Positions 21,961-33,372 of a stretch of 64,000 nt of DNA are shown here, in pieces; position 1 is the first letter of the stretch, and every line of letters starts with the position of its first letter. Both the position numbers and the translations under genes were made by a program. The stretch is from Hyperoodon ampullatus. Its lineage: Eukaryota; Chordata; Mammalia; Artiodactyla; Ziphiidae. The notes beneath the pieces are model-generated. The model was not told the DNA's origin. It worked only from the letters and a program-made list of their open reading frames with translations, and ran no database searches. Location: positions 8,298,632-8,362,631 of the forward strand of contig OX457057.1 in NCBI GenBank assembly GCA_949752795.1, written 5' to 3'.

Positions 21961-22504
21961 ATCAGAGGAGGTGAGAGAGAGAATTTCTATTTAGCATCTC
22001 GGGGGAACCAGATTCTTCCCAGAAATGAGCCTTCTCTTCAAACATGTGTTTGCTCATTAAACACCTTTATCAAGGGCTGAGGAAGTGGGCTGGAGAAATG
22101 AGGGCAGGGCGGCTTTGCCCCTTTCTCCAGAACTCTTGGGCCCTCAGAGAGTGTGGCTGCCTTTTGTGCAGGTACTTCCTTTCCCCCAACCCCATCCAGG
22201 AGGAGGCCAGCCCCCACCAGGGCAGCCCCACAGGAGGGGCCCAGCTCTTTCCCCACGATGCGCAGGAGGAGAAGGGCAGGAGGCAGGCCTGGCTCGCCTG
22301 CCAAGGCTGGCAGCTTGGCACGCAGATGGGCGTGGGGCAGAGACTGAATGTGCCTGGGGAGGGGTGCAGGCAACCAACAGAGGCCAGGCAGGGCGAGGGC
22401 TGGTGCTCCCCGAGCCCACTCTGTGTTTCAGGCACTTTAAATGCGACACCTCCTGTGTCCTCAGGGCAACCACTTGAGGTCTTCTCGTCCTCATCCTCAG
22501 GTCC

Positions 22505-22610
22505 TGGGAAGTGAGGAAAGGAAACTGAGATTCGGAGAGGCGGGTTCAGTGGCTCAAGGTCACATAATGGCAGTCTTGAACACAGTCCTGACTCTCAACT
22601 GGGCATAACC
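22505..22610 (-). repeat. MIR fragment
   Basis: 'aaggaaactgagattcgg' and 'ggctcaaggtcacataatgg' are reversed MIR, directly next to a plus-strand MIR. Confidence 0.6.
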
Positions 22611-22614
22611 AGGG

Positions 22615-22880
22615 CTGGCCCTCCAACATTAAGAGATGGTTCTGGGGTCAGGCCTCTTGGATTCAAATCCTCAATCTCTGACTCACAGCTGTCACATGAA
22701 TGACTCACAGCTGTCACATGAATGACATCACTGGTCTGTGCCTCTGTTTCTTCATCTGTAAGATGGGGCAATAACACAACCTCCTCACAAGTTATCGTGA
22801 GGGCTCAGTGAAATAATGCCAGGCACATAGGAGCTGTTTGACAGAGGGTGGCCATTGCTGTCACCACCTGCAGTTAGAGT
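22615..22880 (+). repeat. MIR fragment with internal 22-bp duplication
   Basis: MIR signatures ('tcttggattcaaatcctc', 'ttcttcatctgtaagatgg', 'gccaggcacataggagc') are interrupted by an exact 22-base tandem duplication at 22679-22722. Confidence 0.85.
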
Positions 22881-23499
22881 AATAACCTTCTTACTTTATG
22901 ACTCAGGCAGGGGTCCCCCCAGGACTGGGGGCTCTGTAGGCCCAGGATCCTGTATCATACTAGAACCTGATCCTCCAGCTGCTGCCTAACCCCTGCCGCT
23001 TGGAAGGATTCGTTTCATCCTCAGCCCTCAGTTCTGGACCATTCTAAATGCCCTGGTCTTGCCAGGACCACTCAAGACTGTCTGCCTGTGACCTGAGCAG
23101 GTATCTCCCAGTGGACCCTTGCCTTCTTAGGTGCCTCACCCTTCCCTGCTCCATGGTGGGGAGGGGCCTCTCTGGCTTGAGACCCGGGCCCTGGATTCTC
23201 ACCCCAGCTTGTTCTCAAACTCAGGCAAGGCTCTCCCCAGCTCTGGGCCTCAGTGTTCCTAACTGAAGATAAGACCGAATGAACCCCAAGGGTCCCCAGA
23301 GGCTAAGATCTGGGAGCCCCAGACTCCCTGAGCTGAGGAAGGAGGAACAGTAAATCTGGGCACCCTCAGCCTCCCCTGGAATTCTGCAACCGCCTCCTAA
23401 AAGGGCACCGGCCCCAGGCTGGTCCTGCCCACCTGCTGTCCACGTAGCAGTGGATTTGAGGCCATCAGGGGTCCAGACTCCTTCCTATGACTCACAAGG

Positions 23500-23760
23500 T
23501 CCCTCCAGGTGTGACCCTGCCACCCTCTTCAACTCTCCCTGCCCCCACACACCAGTCTTCTGCTTTCCCTCAAAAGTGCCATGTGGTCTTGGCTCTGGCC
23601 TTTGCTTGTGGCATATGGCATTTTCAGGAATGCTCTTCTTGCCTGGTCCCTGCCCCTACCCCTCTGTTGTCAGGTCTCAAATGAGACAGCATTTTCCTGA
23701 CCACCTGCCATAGTCTTGGTCACATGTCCCTCCTCTAAGCTTCCAGAAACCCTTGTTTTT
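23500..23760 (+). repeat. L2 fragment
   Basis: 'tggcctttgcttgtggcat', 'caggaatgctcttcttgcc' and 'ttcctgaccacctg' follow the L2 3' region. Confidence 0.65.
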
Positions 23761-23819
23761 CCTGAGTGTGAGACCAAGCAGCTTAGCATCCAGGGGAGGA
23801 AATGAGGTAAGCCCACAGG

Positions 23820-23915
23820 TACTGGCTCATTCATTCATCCATTCATTCAATTCATTCTTTATCCAACCAGTATTTATTGGGCACCTACTCTGGGCTGCTG
23901 ACAGGGCTGAGCTTG
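23820..23915 (-). repeat. L2 3'-end fragment
   Basis: A TTCA-rich start, then 'ccagtatttattgggcacc', is the reversed L2 terminus. Confidence 0.7.
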
Positions 23916-24074
23916 GGGAGCCTGCACCCCTGGGGACTAGAGAACTGGGGACCTGGGGGGCATGGGCAGGGAGATCATGCTATTTAGCAAAGTGCTAAAG
24001 GAATGTATGATGTGATCCCCCCTGCCACAGGCCTGAGCGCACCCACAAGGCCAGGACTGTGTGTCAACAATTTT

Positions 24075-24155
24075 TTCTCTCCCTGCACCCAGTCAAGTAT
24101 AGCACAGGGCTTGGTGCACAGTAGGGGCTCAGTTGGTGTGGGTTGAAGAGAACTG
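24075..24155 (+). repeat. L2 3'-end fragment
   Basis: 'agcacagggcttggtgcac' and 'agtaggggctcagttgg' match the L2/MIR shared tail. Confidence 0.6.
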
Positions 24156-24159
24156 AAGG

Positions 24160-24940
24160 CTGGTGTGTGTCCTACATAAGGGCTTTGTGAATTCCAGGTG
24201 GGAAAGGGAGATTACTGTGAGCTGCAGCAGTCAGAGAGGACTTCCTGGGGGAGGTGTCAGGAGCAGGGCCCTGAAGACTGTGGAGGCTCAAAAGTTGACA
24301 GGGAGGCGGGGGGATACTTTCCAGGCATGTTGGGGGCTAGGATAGAGGTGGGAGGAACAGGGGTGTGGAGTTGAAAACAGGGTGGGGGCAGATGGGGCAT
24401 CCACACAAACCTGGGGGGTGAGGGTCCTGTCTATGAATTTCATTTCAGAAAGATCCAGGCTGCCCATCTGGTAACCACCATTCCTGGGACCCCCTAAGTC
24501 CTGCTCTGGCTGGTGGTGACTGGGAGTCCCGGTTCTTGTGCTCAGGGAAACTAATGCCTGTAGTCAAAGATGTGGGTGCCCTGCCCCCAGCCCCAGAACA
24601 TGGGGAGTGCCCTGGGCAGGGCTTGCCCAAGCCTGGCACTCAGAATGCACTCTCCACCCTGGGACGTCCTGTACCAAGGAGGACCTATTAAAGGGACAAA
24701 GGTCCTCATGGGGTGCAGACACCCCAGCTCAGCCCTGGCAGCTGGCCCAGGCTGGCTACACAGGAACCCCTACTCTCAGCCCTGCCAGCTGAGACCTCAG
24801 GGCAGAGAGGAAAGAGCAGGGTCCTGGGTCTGTTTCTCTTGGGGCAGGGACCCCCAAGTTGTGTGAGGACAGGATGCTGCTTGGCAGGTGCTCTCCAGCT
24901 GGCAGGGCACAGACAGGAGGCAGGAGGCAAGGCACTTGAT
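24160..24940. other. Unique GC-rich sequence
   Basis: No exon or repeat recognised. The overlapping open frames look compositional. Confidence 0.4.
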
Positions 24941-24944
24941 AGTG

Positions 24945-25165
24945 TGGACCCTGGAGTCCAGTAATCTTGAGTTTGAATCTTGACTCAGCCCCTAACCCGC
25001 TGTGTGACCTGGGGCAAGCGACTTGACCTCTCTGAGCCTCAGTTTGCTCACAGCTGAGTAAAACAGGGTTAAGGATAATACCTATTATTCATGATTCCTT
25101 GAGAAAATGCCTGAAAACACTACCACAGAACCTAGCACAAAGTAGGTGCTCAATAAGGGTAGCTG
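24945..25165 (+). repeat. MIR fragment
   Basis: 'gagtttgaatcttgactcag', 'tgtgtgacctggggcaagcg' and 'agcacaaagtaggtgctc' mark a near full-length MIR. Confidence 0.9.
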
Positions 25166-25169
25166 TTAC

Positions 25170-25840
25170 GTGCTGTGCTTTGGAAAGAGGGATGGACAGA
25201 GGGACACCGCAGGTTGGTCTAGAGTCCGCTCTGCAGGTCCTGGTGAAAAGGAAGCAGCTTTGAGATTCTTGGAGAGATGGGAGGCTGCATCCTCTCTCCA
25301 GAAGATACCCAGGGAGTCGGCCAGCAGCAGGAGTGATCAAAGTGCCCTGTAGACGTCGTATGGGTTAGGGGCAGGGTGGTTGCTTCATGGAGGTCTCCTC
25401 GGGCCAGCGCAAGACACAGGCTCCTATCGCTGGATCAGGGCGTGGGGGCAATCAGCTGTTAGGAAGTGGACCCGGGTTTTATTATTGGTGAATGTTATCA
25501 TCCTTGATAAGAACCAGATTAAAAGGAAGGAGGGGGAGGCAGAGGCGGGGGTGAGGGTGTGGGGGAGAAGCAAAGGGCAGCGTTGGTCTTGCTGAGCAAG
25601 CCCTCAGCTGCTCTTGGGGCATTGGCCAGGACCCCGCAGCCAAGCCCCTTCCTCGGTGAGGGGAGCCTGGGAGAGGCGGGGATGCAGAGACTGGAGAGGA
25701 GCTACCTGGGGGAGCAAGGGGGCAGGAACTCTGCAAGCTGAGGGCTCCCACGCGGGGACATGGTCCTGCATCTGGTCCTCTCTGCGGCCAGCTGTCACCG
25801 GGGGCGGCCTGCTGAAGTGACCAAAGGGAGGGACAGATGT
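25170..25840. other. Unique GC-rich sequence
   Basis: Nothing recognised. Purine-rich around 25528-25570. Confidence 0.4.
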
Positions 25841-25844
25841 GAGT

Positions 25845-25935
25845 GCGGATCCACCTCCTCCACTTATAAGCCAGGTGACCTTGGGCCAACAACTTCAGCC
25901 GTGCCAGCCTCGCTTTTCCCATGTGTAATACCGAT
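25845..25935 (+). repeat. MIR fragment
   Basis: 'cacttataagccaggtgacc' followed by 'ttgggccaacaacttcag' is degraded MIR core. Confidence 0.6.
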
Positions 25936-26179
25936 CGCTGTGCCCCCTCCAAGGCTCAGGCTTCCATGCGGTGAAGGAGGCGGAGTGCCTGCCACCAAAT
26001 CCCTCCTCCATCCTTGTGCCAGCACCTTTGAAACGGTAACTGTTTTGCCTCCCTTTCCCCTGGTCTCTTTGCCTCTCCCTCCTGCCCTCACAGGGCCCTG
26101 GCCCTGGAACCTGCTGACCCTCTGCCCTATTCTCCCCAAAGCTTTCCCACCCTTCACCACCATGGGAGGCACGTAAGGC

Positions 26180-26290
26180 CCGATAGTCCCATTTTACAGG
26201 TGGGGAAAGTGAATTTTAGAGCCAGATAGTGGCCTGCCCAAGACCAGAGTTGGAATCAGGGAGTCCTGGCTCTCTGTTCAGGGCATTTCC
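26180..26290 (-). repeat. MIR fragment
   Basis: 'cattttacaggtggggaaag' and 'agaccagagttggaatcagg' are reversed MIR. Confidence 0.65.
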
Positions 26291-26690
26291 ACCTTCTTGG
26301 CCAGCATCCTTGGCCCTGTGACCTGGCAGGGGTGGGGGCCTGGCCTAGAAGGGCTTCAGAGCACTGGGGTGTCAGGCCGGCATGGCTGCGGGGCCCCCAG
26401 CCCACGGAGGTAGCTCGGCCCAGGAACCAGGACTCCCCAGAATGGGCCCCACTGGCATTCCTTGCCATCAGGGAAGGCTATAAAAAGCAACACTTTTCAG
26501 CCCCAGAGTGTGACCTGTGCGACTTCACAGAATCCAGAGAAAAACAGAGATAACCTTGGGGAGGCCCGACCTTCAGGCGGAGCAGGGGTGAGAAGGGAGC
26601 ACCCCACCAAGCTGTAGCTTGGCCTGGGTTTGAGGTGGGGCGTGGGGCATGGTGTAAAATGAAAAACAGAGCTTCTTGGTGGTAGTTGGA

Positions 26691-26737
26691 ATTATTATTA
26701 TTATTAATTATTAATTTAATTTTAAATTATTATTGTT
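26691..26737. repeat. (ATT)n simple repeat
   Basis: An AT-only run of ATT/AATT units, about 47 bases. Confidence 0.9.
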
Positions 26738-26749
26738 AGAGCCACTGAG

Positions 26750-26905
26750 GATTCAGGCCTGGCCATGGGCTGGCCCTGTGCATGGATCCCTGTGTCCTCC
26801 CAAGTCCCGATGAGGTAGCTCCTTTTATTATCCCATTTGACAGGTCAGGGAACTGAGGCTCAGAGAGGACCAACAGCTTGTGCAAGGTCACAGCTAGAAA
26901 GGAGG
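26750..26905 (-). repeat. MIR fragment
   Basis: 'ggaactgaggctcagagagg' and 'gtgcaaggtcacagctag' are reversed MIR. Confidence 0.8.
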
Positions 26906-26959
26906 GGGACTGGGCTCAACAGCCTCCACCTCACTGCATCCCACTCAGCACACTCCAGC

Positions 26960-27235
26960 CACATTGGCATCATCTCTGCTCTTCAAAAACTCTGGGCTCT
27001 TCGCTCAAGACCTTCACACACGCTGACCCGAGGGCTTGTCTCTTTTCTCTCCACCTCCTCAGATTTCAGCTGGAACGTAACTGCCTCCGGCAGGCCTCCC
27101 CGGACAGCCTCGCTTATTCATTCAGGTAACACCTATTTATTGAGCACCTACTATGTGCCAAACACTGTTGTGGGTGCTGGTGACACAGCAGTGAACAGAA
27201 CTGACAAAATCCTCTGTCCTCAAGGGGCTGGCGGC
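26960..27235. repeat. Two abutting L2 fragments in opposite orientation
   Basis: A weak plus-strand L2 piece (about 26990-27110) meets a clear minus-strand L2 end at 27113-27235 ('tttattgagcacctactatg', 'gacacagcagtgaacag'). Confidence 0.7.
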
Positions 27236-27239
27236 CAGA

Positions 27240-28245
27240 GTGGATCAGTGAACCCTGAGTTTCTCTAGCTGGGGAAGATATTGCCCCGTGTTGGGGGGAG
27301 GTGAAGCCGCAGGATAAACCTGGCGCGTCTTCTCAATATGTCAATTTCTTTCTTAAATTTGGCGGGAGCAGGGTGGGGAGAGAATTGTCTTTTATTTAAG
27401 CAACACAGATCCATTATGGGATAGCACATCACACTTCTGTAAACTGAGGGGGCCCCCCAGGGTTCACCACCAGGCCACCCTGGTGAGGGGCTGCCCTTAG
27501 CAGCACTTTGGGGGAGAAGGTTTGAGACTTCGTGCCCCACGATGGAGCTATCCCAGCCTGAGAAAGCCAGGTGTCCAAAGGACTGGGGCTAAGTTCCTCC
27601 TGCCAAGCCCAGAGCCAGGGAGGCCAGGTTCAAGGCAGGCTCTGATCCTGCCTGCTGTGCAAGCCTCCTCCCCAATCTGGGTCTTCGTTTCCTTGTGGGT
27701 AAAATGATGGGTTTGTGTTAGAGCTTCTCTAGGGTACCAGGAGCCCCGAAAAACCTGTCAGACTCTAAGGCCAGATTTGGTTGACCAGCTTCATCTGGTC
27801 CCATCCCATCTTCCCACAGTCTTCCCTGACACCACCCCTCCCCCCACCCCCCTCCCCTGTCCCCTTCCCCACCCTCAGCATCTGTCCTAGTGGTGCCTCC
27901 AGCCTGAGACCCAGCTGAAGGCAAAGACCCTGCCCCACCTTACCCCCAGGTTCAGAGAGAAGAGAAAGGGGAGGCAGGAGGAAGGTCACATTTCTTACTT
28001 GGCCCGCTGCCTGGTTTTCATTAGGCCTGCTGCCTAATTTTCCTGGGCGGCACTTGCTGTCTTGGCGAGTCTCTCTTTCTTAACCATTTTGGAGGAAACA
28101 GACGTCACGCCCCGTCCCCCTCGCTGCTGGTATCATGGCCTGAAGTTCTTCCTGTTGTGTCACCTGGGTGCCTCTTGCTGCCGTGTCAGCCCATATCCCC
28201 TTTTCCTGGAGTCCCCAGGGACAGAGAGCAGCAGCTCAGATGTAC
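27240..28245. other. Unique sequence, nothing recognised
   Basis: GC-rich. A short internal near-repeat ('ggcccgctgcctggttttc' / 'ggcctgctgcctaattttc') lies at about 28002-28042. No exon was found. Confidence 0.4.
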
Positions 28246-28249
28246 CCAG

Positions 28250-28460
28250 ACTTGATTAATAATCACACTAATTATGACCATTAGCATTTATCGAGCACTT
28301 ACCATGTGCCAGGCCCTGTGAACCCAGTAACTTCCCCCCAACAACCTTATGAGGTATGGACTATTATTATCACCCCCATTTTATAGATGAGGAAATCGTG
28401 GCTCAGAGATAGCAGGTTGTGGGACTGGGACCCCAAAATCAATGCTTCTAACCACTCTTC
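28250..28460 (-). repeat. MIR fragment
   Basis: 'catttatcgagcacttacc', 'ccattttatagatgaggaaa' and 'gtggctcagagatagcagg' give a near full-length reversed MIR. Confidence 0.85.
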
Positions 28461-28464
28461 CATT

Positions 28465-29690
28465 TGGACTCAAAGAGCCTATGAATGCCCTTCTCCTGGC
28501 TAAATGCATGCCCCACCACACACACACCCTTGTCTTCTAGACCTCTCCCTGTCACTTCCAGAATGGTGTTTTTTCCTCAAGTGCAAGGAACCAAAGCCCC
28601 AAACACAATGCCCTTGGGGTAGTGGGCGCTGAAGGATCCAACCCATTTTAAAGGTGCGGGAGGTGAGGCTGCCCCAGCAGGACTTCTGGGCCCAATAGCT
28701 GGTTTCTGGGGACCTCAAGGGCTGGGCCTCTTTCTGGGATCAAGATCAATTAATGATGGGGTCAAGGAGAAACTGAGCCATCTGGGAGAGGGTGAGGAGA
28801 GGCAGGGTCTTCATGGGGACCCAAGCCCCTGCCCCCCACCCCTGAATCTGGGATAAGCAGAGCCAGAGAGCTGATGCTGAAAGCAAATTAGCCCCCCACC
28901 CCGTGGACTGAATTCTCCTGTGGGCAGAAACAAGTGGAGGGAAGTCAGGGAAAGACTACTTGGAAGTCTAGTTGGTACCCTAGCTAGACGGGGGAAGCAG
29001 GGGCCCTTTCCAGTCTGAAGGGGGAGGGAGCGTGATGTTACCACCAACCATGCCACCGTATGCCCTGGAAGCCAGCCACCCACTCCAGGAAGAGATAACC
29101 AACTTTGCCCCAGACCCGGAGCTCAGCTGGTACTAGTGGGCTGCCCAGCTCCTTGGGGCCAGGCCGGCAATAAAAATCCTGCAGTGGTGATTGCAGTGAT
29201 CAGAGTCAAAGAGAGAGAGGGAGAGAGAGAGAGGAGGAGGAAAAAAAACCTCTAGTGCCTGACATTCTTTTTAGGATGCCCATAAAAGATAATGTGACCT
29301 GTAAAATCTGCAAGCTGCTTCCTAGCCTGTGGTGCCTGGGACCCACGCCCCACTCCCACCCCCAGCTCCACTCTCCTGCCCTCAGGCCGAGGGCACTGCC
29401 CTGGGTGTCCCTTGGGGCTCAGGCCCTCAGAGCATCAGGGACCCTCGGGCTGAAGGAAGCAGCCGGCCTAAGCCCCTACGGTCTGGTATGCCAAGGTGGG
29501 TGGAAGTGGTGTGGCCTCCTCCTCCCCCTCTTCCTCTGAGCTCCCATTTCCCGGGCCCTCGGGTCAGCAGGGCTGCTGCTGCCAGGTCAGGGGGCAGAAA
29601 TGTGCTGGGGCAGATCCCGGCTCTCCTCTCCCAAGTGAGTCACCCCTGTGGGAGTGTGTTGATGAGTCTGAATCCCTGCTCTTTGTTTTC
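28465..29690. other. Mostly unique sequence with a (GA)n tract
   Basis: Includes a GA/GGA simple repeat at 29209-29248. About 29160-29320 is AT-richer and could be a small conserved element. No exon was recognised. Confidence 0.4.
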
Positions 29691-29694
29691 AGTT

Positions 29695-29885
29695 CCTGGG
29701 AATTCACACATTGGGGCAGATACCATATGCCCTGGAAGCCTGGGTTCTAGTCCCAATATTACCACCGACCAGCTGCTTGAAATCATGTATGTTCTGAGCC
29801 ACTTCGGGCCTCAGTTTCTCTACCTTTAAAATGGGCATAAAAATCCTGCCCTTTGTCATTTTGCAAGAAGGTGATAAAGCAAAAG
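29695..29885 (+). repeat. MIR fragment
   Basis: 'ggttctagtcccaatatt', 'gggcctcagtttctctacc' and 'tttaaaatgggcataaaa' are MIR core. Confidence 0.75.
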
Positions 29886-29904
29886 AGAGGGTCACAGTGT
29901 GGGA

Positions 29905-30080
29905 TGATGACAATAACCATCATTTATTGACCGCCTACTATGCGCCAGGTGCCCAACTAAGAGGTTTATAATCTTCTAACCACCTTATGAAGTCTGTGAG
30001 ATTATTATCCCTTTTTTTTAAGGCAGAAACTGAGGCTCAGAGAGTTTAAGCAACTCTCCTGAGGCCACATGACTTATACA
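29905..30080 (-). repeat. MIR fragment
   Basis: 'catttattgaccgcctac', 'cagaaactgaggctcagag' and 'gaggccacatgacttat' are reversed MIR, in inverted arrangement with the preceding copy. Confidence 0.85.
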
Positions 30081-30769
30081 TCCAACCATCAGGCTCCCTG
30101 GCCACCCACAGTGGGAGTTAAGGACATCCCTGCAAATGCCAGGCACAGTGACCACTGTGCTGACTGGGCCTTCCCCCGCCCTCCAGGTGGGGGCCAGTCC
30201 TAGGTGCTCCCCTCACCGGCTTCGTCTCCAGAGGGCCCACCCCTGCCATGGGTCCTGATGGAACTACCAGCACCCTCCCGTGGGCGGATGGGGTTGAACT
30301 CTGTGTCCCCAAACGGAAAGGTACACTCGTCACAGCCAGGAAGCCTTCCAGATCTGTAGATCTGCCTTGGGCAGGCACCGCCGGCCGGGTTTCTCAATTT
30401 CCCAGACTCCACATCTTCACCCCAGCCTGGGGAGCAGGCAGCTCCTTGGGACCCCAAGGCCTCCTGAGAACAGTCCCTGAGATCAGACTTCCTTTGTAGG
30501 GTGCAAAAATTTGAGTTCCAGTCTAACCTCCTCTCAGCCCCTTTCCTGGGGTTCATCTGACATTTCTAAATGCGTCAGTTGGGCAATGGGATAAGGCAGG
30601 AAATACTCCCTCCCCAGGCCAAAGCCCTTGGCCCGGTGCTTTTGTCCCCTCTTCTCATTTCTCTAAATCCTCTCATTCGCATTTCCCAATTCCCTCCGTG
30701 CCTTAGGAAAGCCACTGTCTCTCTCTGTGTCCTCATAGCGACACAACAACAATGGCAACAGGCGTCGTG

Positions 30770-30955
30770 TGTCAAGCATGTGCTGTGTGTTAGGTGCTCT
30801 CCATACGGTCACTCATTTCACCCCCTTTTTACAGATGAGGGAATTGAGACTCAGAGAGGTCCAGTGACTTGCCCAAGGTCACACAGCTAGTCAGCGTTAG
30901 AGCCAGGATTCAAAACCCACATCTCCTGGACACAAAGGCCCTGGTTCTCAGCCAT
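30770..30955 (-). repeat. MIR fragment
   Basis: 'tttttacagatgagggaat', 'gagactcagagaggtccag' and 'cccaaggtcacacagctag' form a well-preserved reversed MIR. Confidence 0.9.
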
Positions 30956-31079
30956 CAAGATTCTTCCGGCTCTGCCAGCTTGTGAGGCTTTTGCTGATTC
31001 TGTCCACGCTCAGAGCGGCCTGGTACATAGCAGGTGTCCAATGAGTGCTTCCACAGTGGATGAACTTTCTGAGTGATTT

Positions 31080-31283
31080 TTTTTTTTTTTTGCGGTACGC
31101 GGGCCTCTCACTGCTGTGGCCTCTCCCGTTGCGGAGCACAGGCTCCGGACGCGCAGGCTCAGTGGCCATGGCTCACAGGCCCAGCCGCTCCACGGCATGC
31201 GGGATCTTCCCGGACAGGGGCATGAACCCGTGTCCCCTGCATCGGCAGGCAGACTCTCAACCACTGCGCCACCAGGGAAGCCC
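31080..31283 (-). mobile_element. CHR-type SINE (short form), minus
   Basis: Poly-T then 'gcggtacgcgggcctctc' at the left, reversed head 'accagggaagcccc' at the right, flanked by ctgagtgaytttt (about 31070 and 31284). Little diverged, so a young copy. Confidence 0.95.
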
Positions 31284-31349
31284 CTGAGTGACTTTTGAAT
31301 GTGTGAAAGCACAAGTGAGAGAATAATCAGCAAACGAATGAATGAATGA

Positions 31350-31500
31350 ATGACCTCCACCCTCCCCATAACCATGAAAGATGGGCAGCATTATCCTCAT
31401 GTATCAGATGAAGAAACTGAGGTTCAGAGAGGGAACGCAACATGCTTGAGGTCACACAGCGAGTTGAGGGCAGAGATGAAAATGCAAGCCTCTTGACTCC
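31350..31500 (-). repeat. MIR fragment
   Basis: 'gatgaagaaactgaggttc' and 'gcttgaggtcacacagcgag' are reversed MIR; a (GAAT)n stretch precedes it. Confidence 0.75.
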
Positions 31501-31734
31501 TATCCCAGGACACTTCCCCCTCGACACCAGCCAGCCACAGGCCCTTCCCACCTCCTTTATCCCCTCATCATCCCAGCCACACTCTGGGCCCAGCTCTGCC
31601 TTGCATCTCTGAGGGTAGCTGCGGGCGCAGCATCTTTAAGCTGCCCTTTGAGGGACGAGCCAAGGAGGGGGCTGGGGAGGGGGGGCTCCACCCAGCACGC
31701 AGGGCAGGGAGCCCAATCCCGTCCGTCTGAGATG

Positions 31735-32140
31735 GGGTCAGTGCAGGGGGTCTTTCTCTGCAAGCACTTACGGCACAATTGATGGGAGAAGCGCTCATCA
31801 AACGAGGGACAAATCATAAAGTTCGGGAGATGGAGATTAGGCACGGACAAACGATCCAGGTGCAGGGGAGATTTATGGGGGAGGCTGTATTCTAGCTAAT
31901 GATTTCTGCTAATGATTCTCCGAAGTGTACAGTGGCACGGAGCCCGCGCTCCATGGGGTGACATGAATCCTGTGGGCCGGATGAAGGACGTTCCTGGGGA
32001 GACAGTGACGGCAAGGGGATGATGAAGAATGACGGACGGAGGGGGCCCCCCAGATCCCCGGCCCCCTGGGGGTGGCTGGAGGAGACGGGGCTCTCGGGGC
32101 GTGAGTAGGTTCTGCAGAGATTTATCGCTCAGCCCGGCTA
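31735..32140. other. CNE-like block with paired homeodomain sites
   Basis: Repeat-free. Contains GCTAATGATT twice, 13 bases apart (31895-31904, 31908-31917), plus 'gcacaattgatggg' and 'acaaatcataaag'. No credible coding frame. Candidate enhancer by motif content only. Confidence 0.35.
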
Positions 32141-32770
32141 TTTGGCCCTTTCTCCACTCGCCCTGAAAGCGCCTCCCTGCCTGGCAGCTCTAAGTGTTGG
32201 TGGGGTCTGCCCACTGCTGACACACACATTTTCAGAGCCCACCACCATCTTTCATTCCACCAGCCCTGCTCACAGACACAGGCTTCTGGCTGCAAACGGT
32301 CCCTCCCCGCCCCCTTTCTTCTCTCCTCCCTGGTCCTCCCCTCTGTAAGAGTCTCTCCTCCCAGATGCTGCTGCCCCACTCTGCGACTGTTCTCTTCCCC
32401 TCTCAAGTTTCAGTGACCCCAAGAATGCCACTTCCGAGGACCCCAGCCAGGGACTCCCCCAGCGTCTGGCCCCGGAGCACCCAGTTCCCCCCTGCTCCCC
32501 TCCGTCACCTGGCTCAGGGATGCTGACCCTCTCAGCTGGGACAGTCCCTCCCGAATCTACCCTAAATTCTACTTACTGTGGACCAAGTCCAGCCTCCTGG
32601 CTCTGTAGTGGAGGACCCTTGCAGGACGGGAAGGCCCTGCCTTTCAAATCCATGACCAGAAAATGTTCTCAGTAGTTAATTCACAAGGGTCGAATGGCCA
32701 GGGAATTACAGTTGCTTCTTAGAATCTTTATGTGTTGTCTGATTTCTCCACAATGAGCGTGTGTGTGTGT
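32141..32770. other. Unique sequence, nothing recognised
   Basis: GC-rich to mixed, with a short (GT)n at 32757-32775 next to an L1 end. Confidence 0.4.
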
Positions 32771-32775
32771 GTGTG

Positions 32776-33065
32776 ATTTTTTAAATTAATTTTTATTGGA
32801 GTATAGTTGCTTTACAGTGTTGTGTTAGTTTCTGCTGTACAGCAAAGTGAATCAGCTATACGTATACATATATCCACTCTCTCCTTTTTTTTTTTTTTTT
32901 TTTTAGATTTCCTTCCCATTTAGGTCACCACAGAGCACTGAGTAGAGTTCCCTGTGCTATACAGTAGGTTCTCATTAGTTATCTATTTTATACATTGTAG
33001 TGTATATATGTCAGTCCCATTCCCCCAATTCATCCCCCCTTCCCCCCTTGGTATCTATAGGAATT
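32776..33065 (-). mobile_element. 5'-truncated L1, 3' end only
   Basis: The reversed cetartiodactyl L1 3' UTR is recognised by 'ttattggagtatagttgc' and 'ttccctgtgctatacagtag', with an internal poly-T run at 32885-32904. Only about 290 bases remain and no ORF. Confidence 0.85.
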
Positions 33066-33354
33066 GGTTAAATACACCATAGAGTAAGGAATTTTATGGA
33101 GTCAGTGAATGTAGCTTTCAATATGTACTGACATGGAGAAATGTTCAAAAGACATTGGAAGTAAACAAGGCAGTTTCCAAAACAGTTTGAGGCGTAGCAT
33201 CCTGTTTTTCCTAGTGGAGAAAGAGCTTTGTGTGGATACATGCATAGAAACGGCTGAGTTTCCCCCCAGTGTCTGCAATGGGGAGGGACGATCTGGGAAC
33301 TTCTCTTCCATATTGTCTGAGCCTTATAGAGCAAACATATGTGCCTTTAATAGT
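33066..33354. other. Possible old repeat, unclassified
   Basis: 'caatatgtactgacatgg' and 'tacatgcatagaaa' recall an old interspersed element, but I cannot classify it. Confidence 0.25.
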
Positions 33355-33372
33355 GGGGGGGGGGGGGGGGGA
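33355..33372 (+). repeat. G18 homopolymer
   Basis: Eighteen consecutive G. Prone to slippage and to sequencing or assembly error. Confidence 0.95.
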
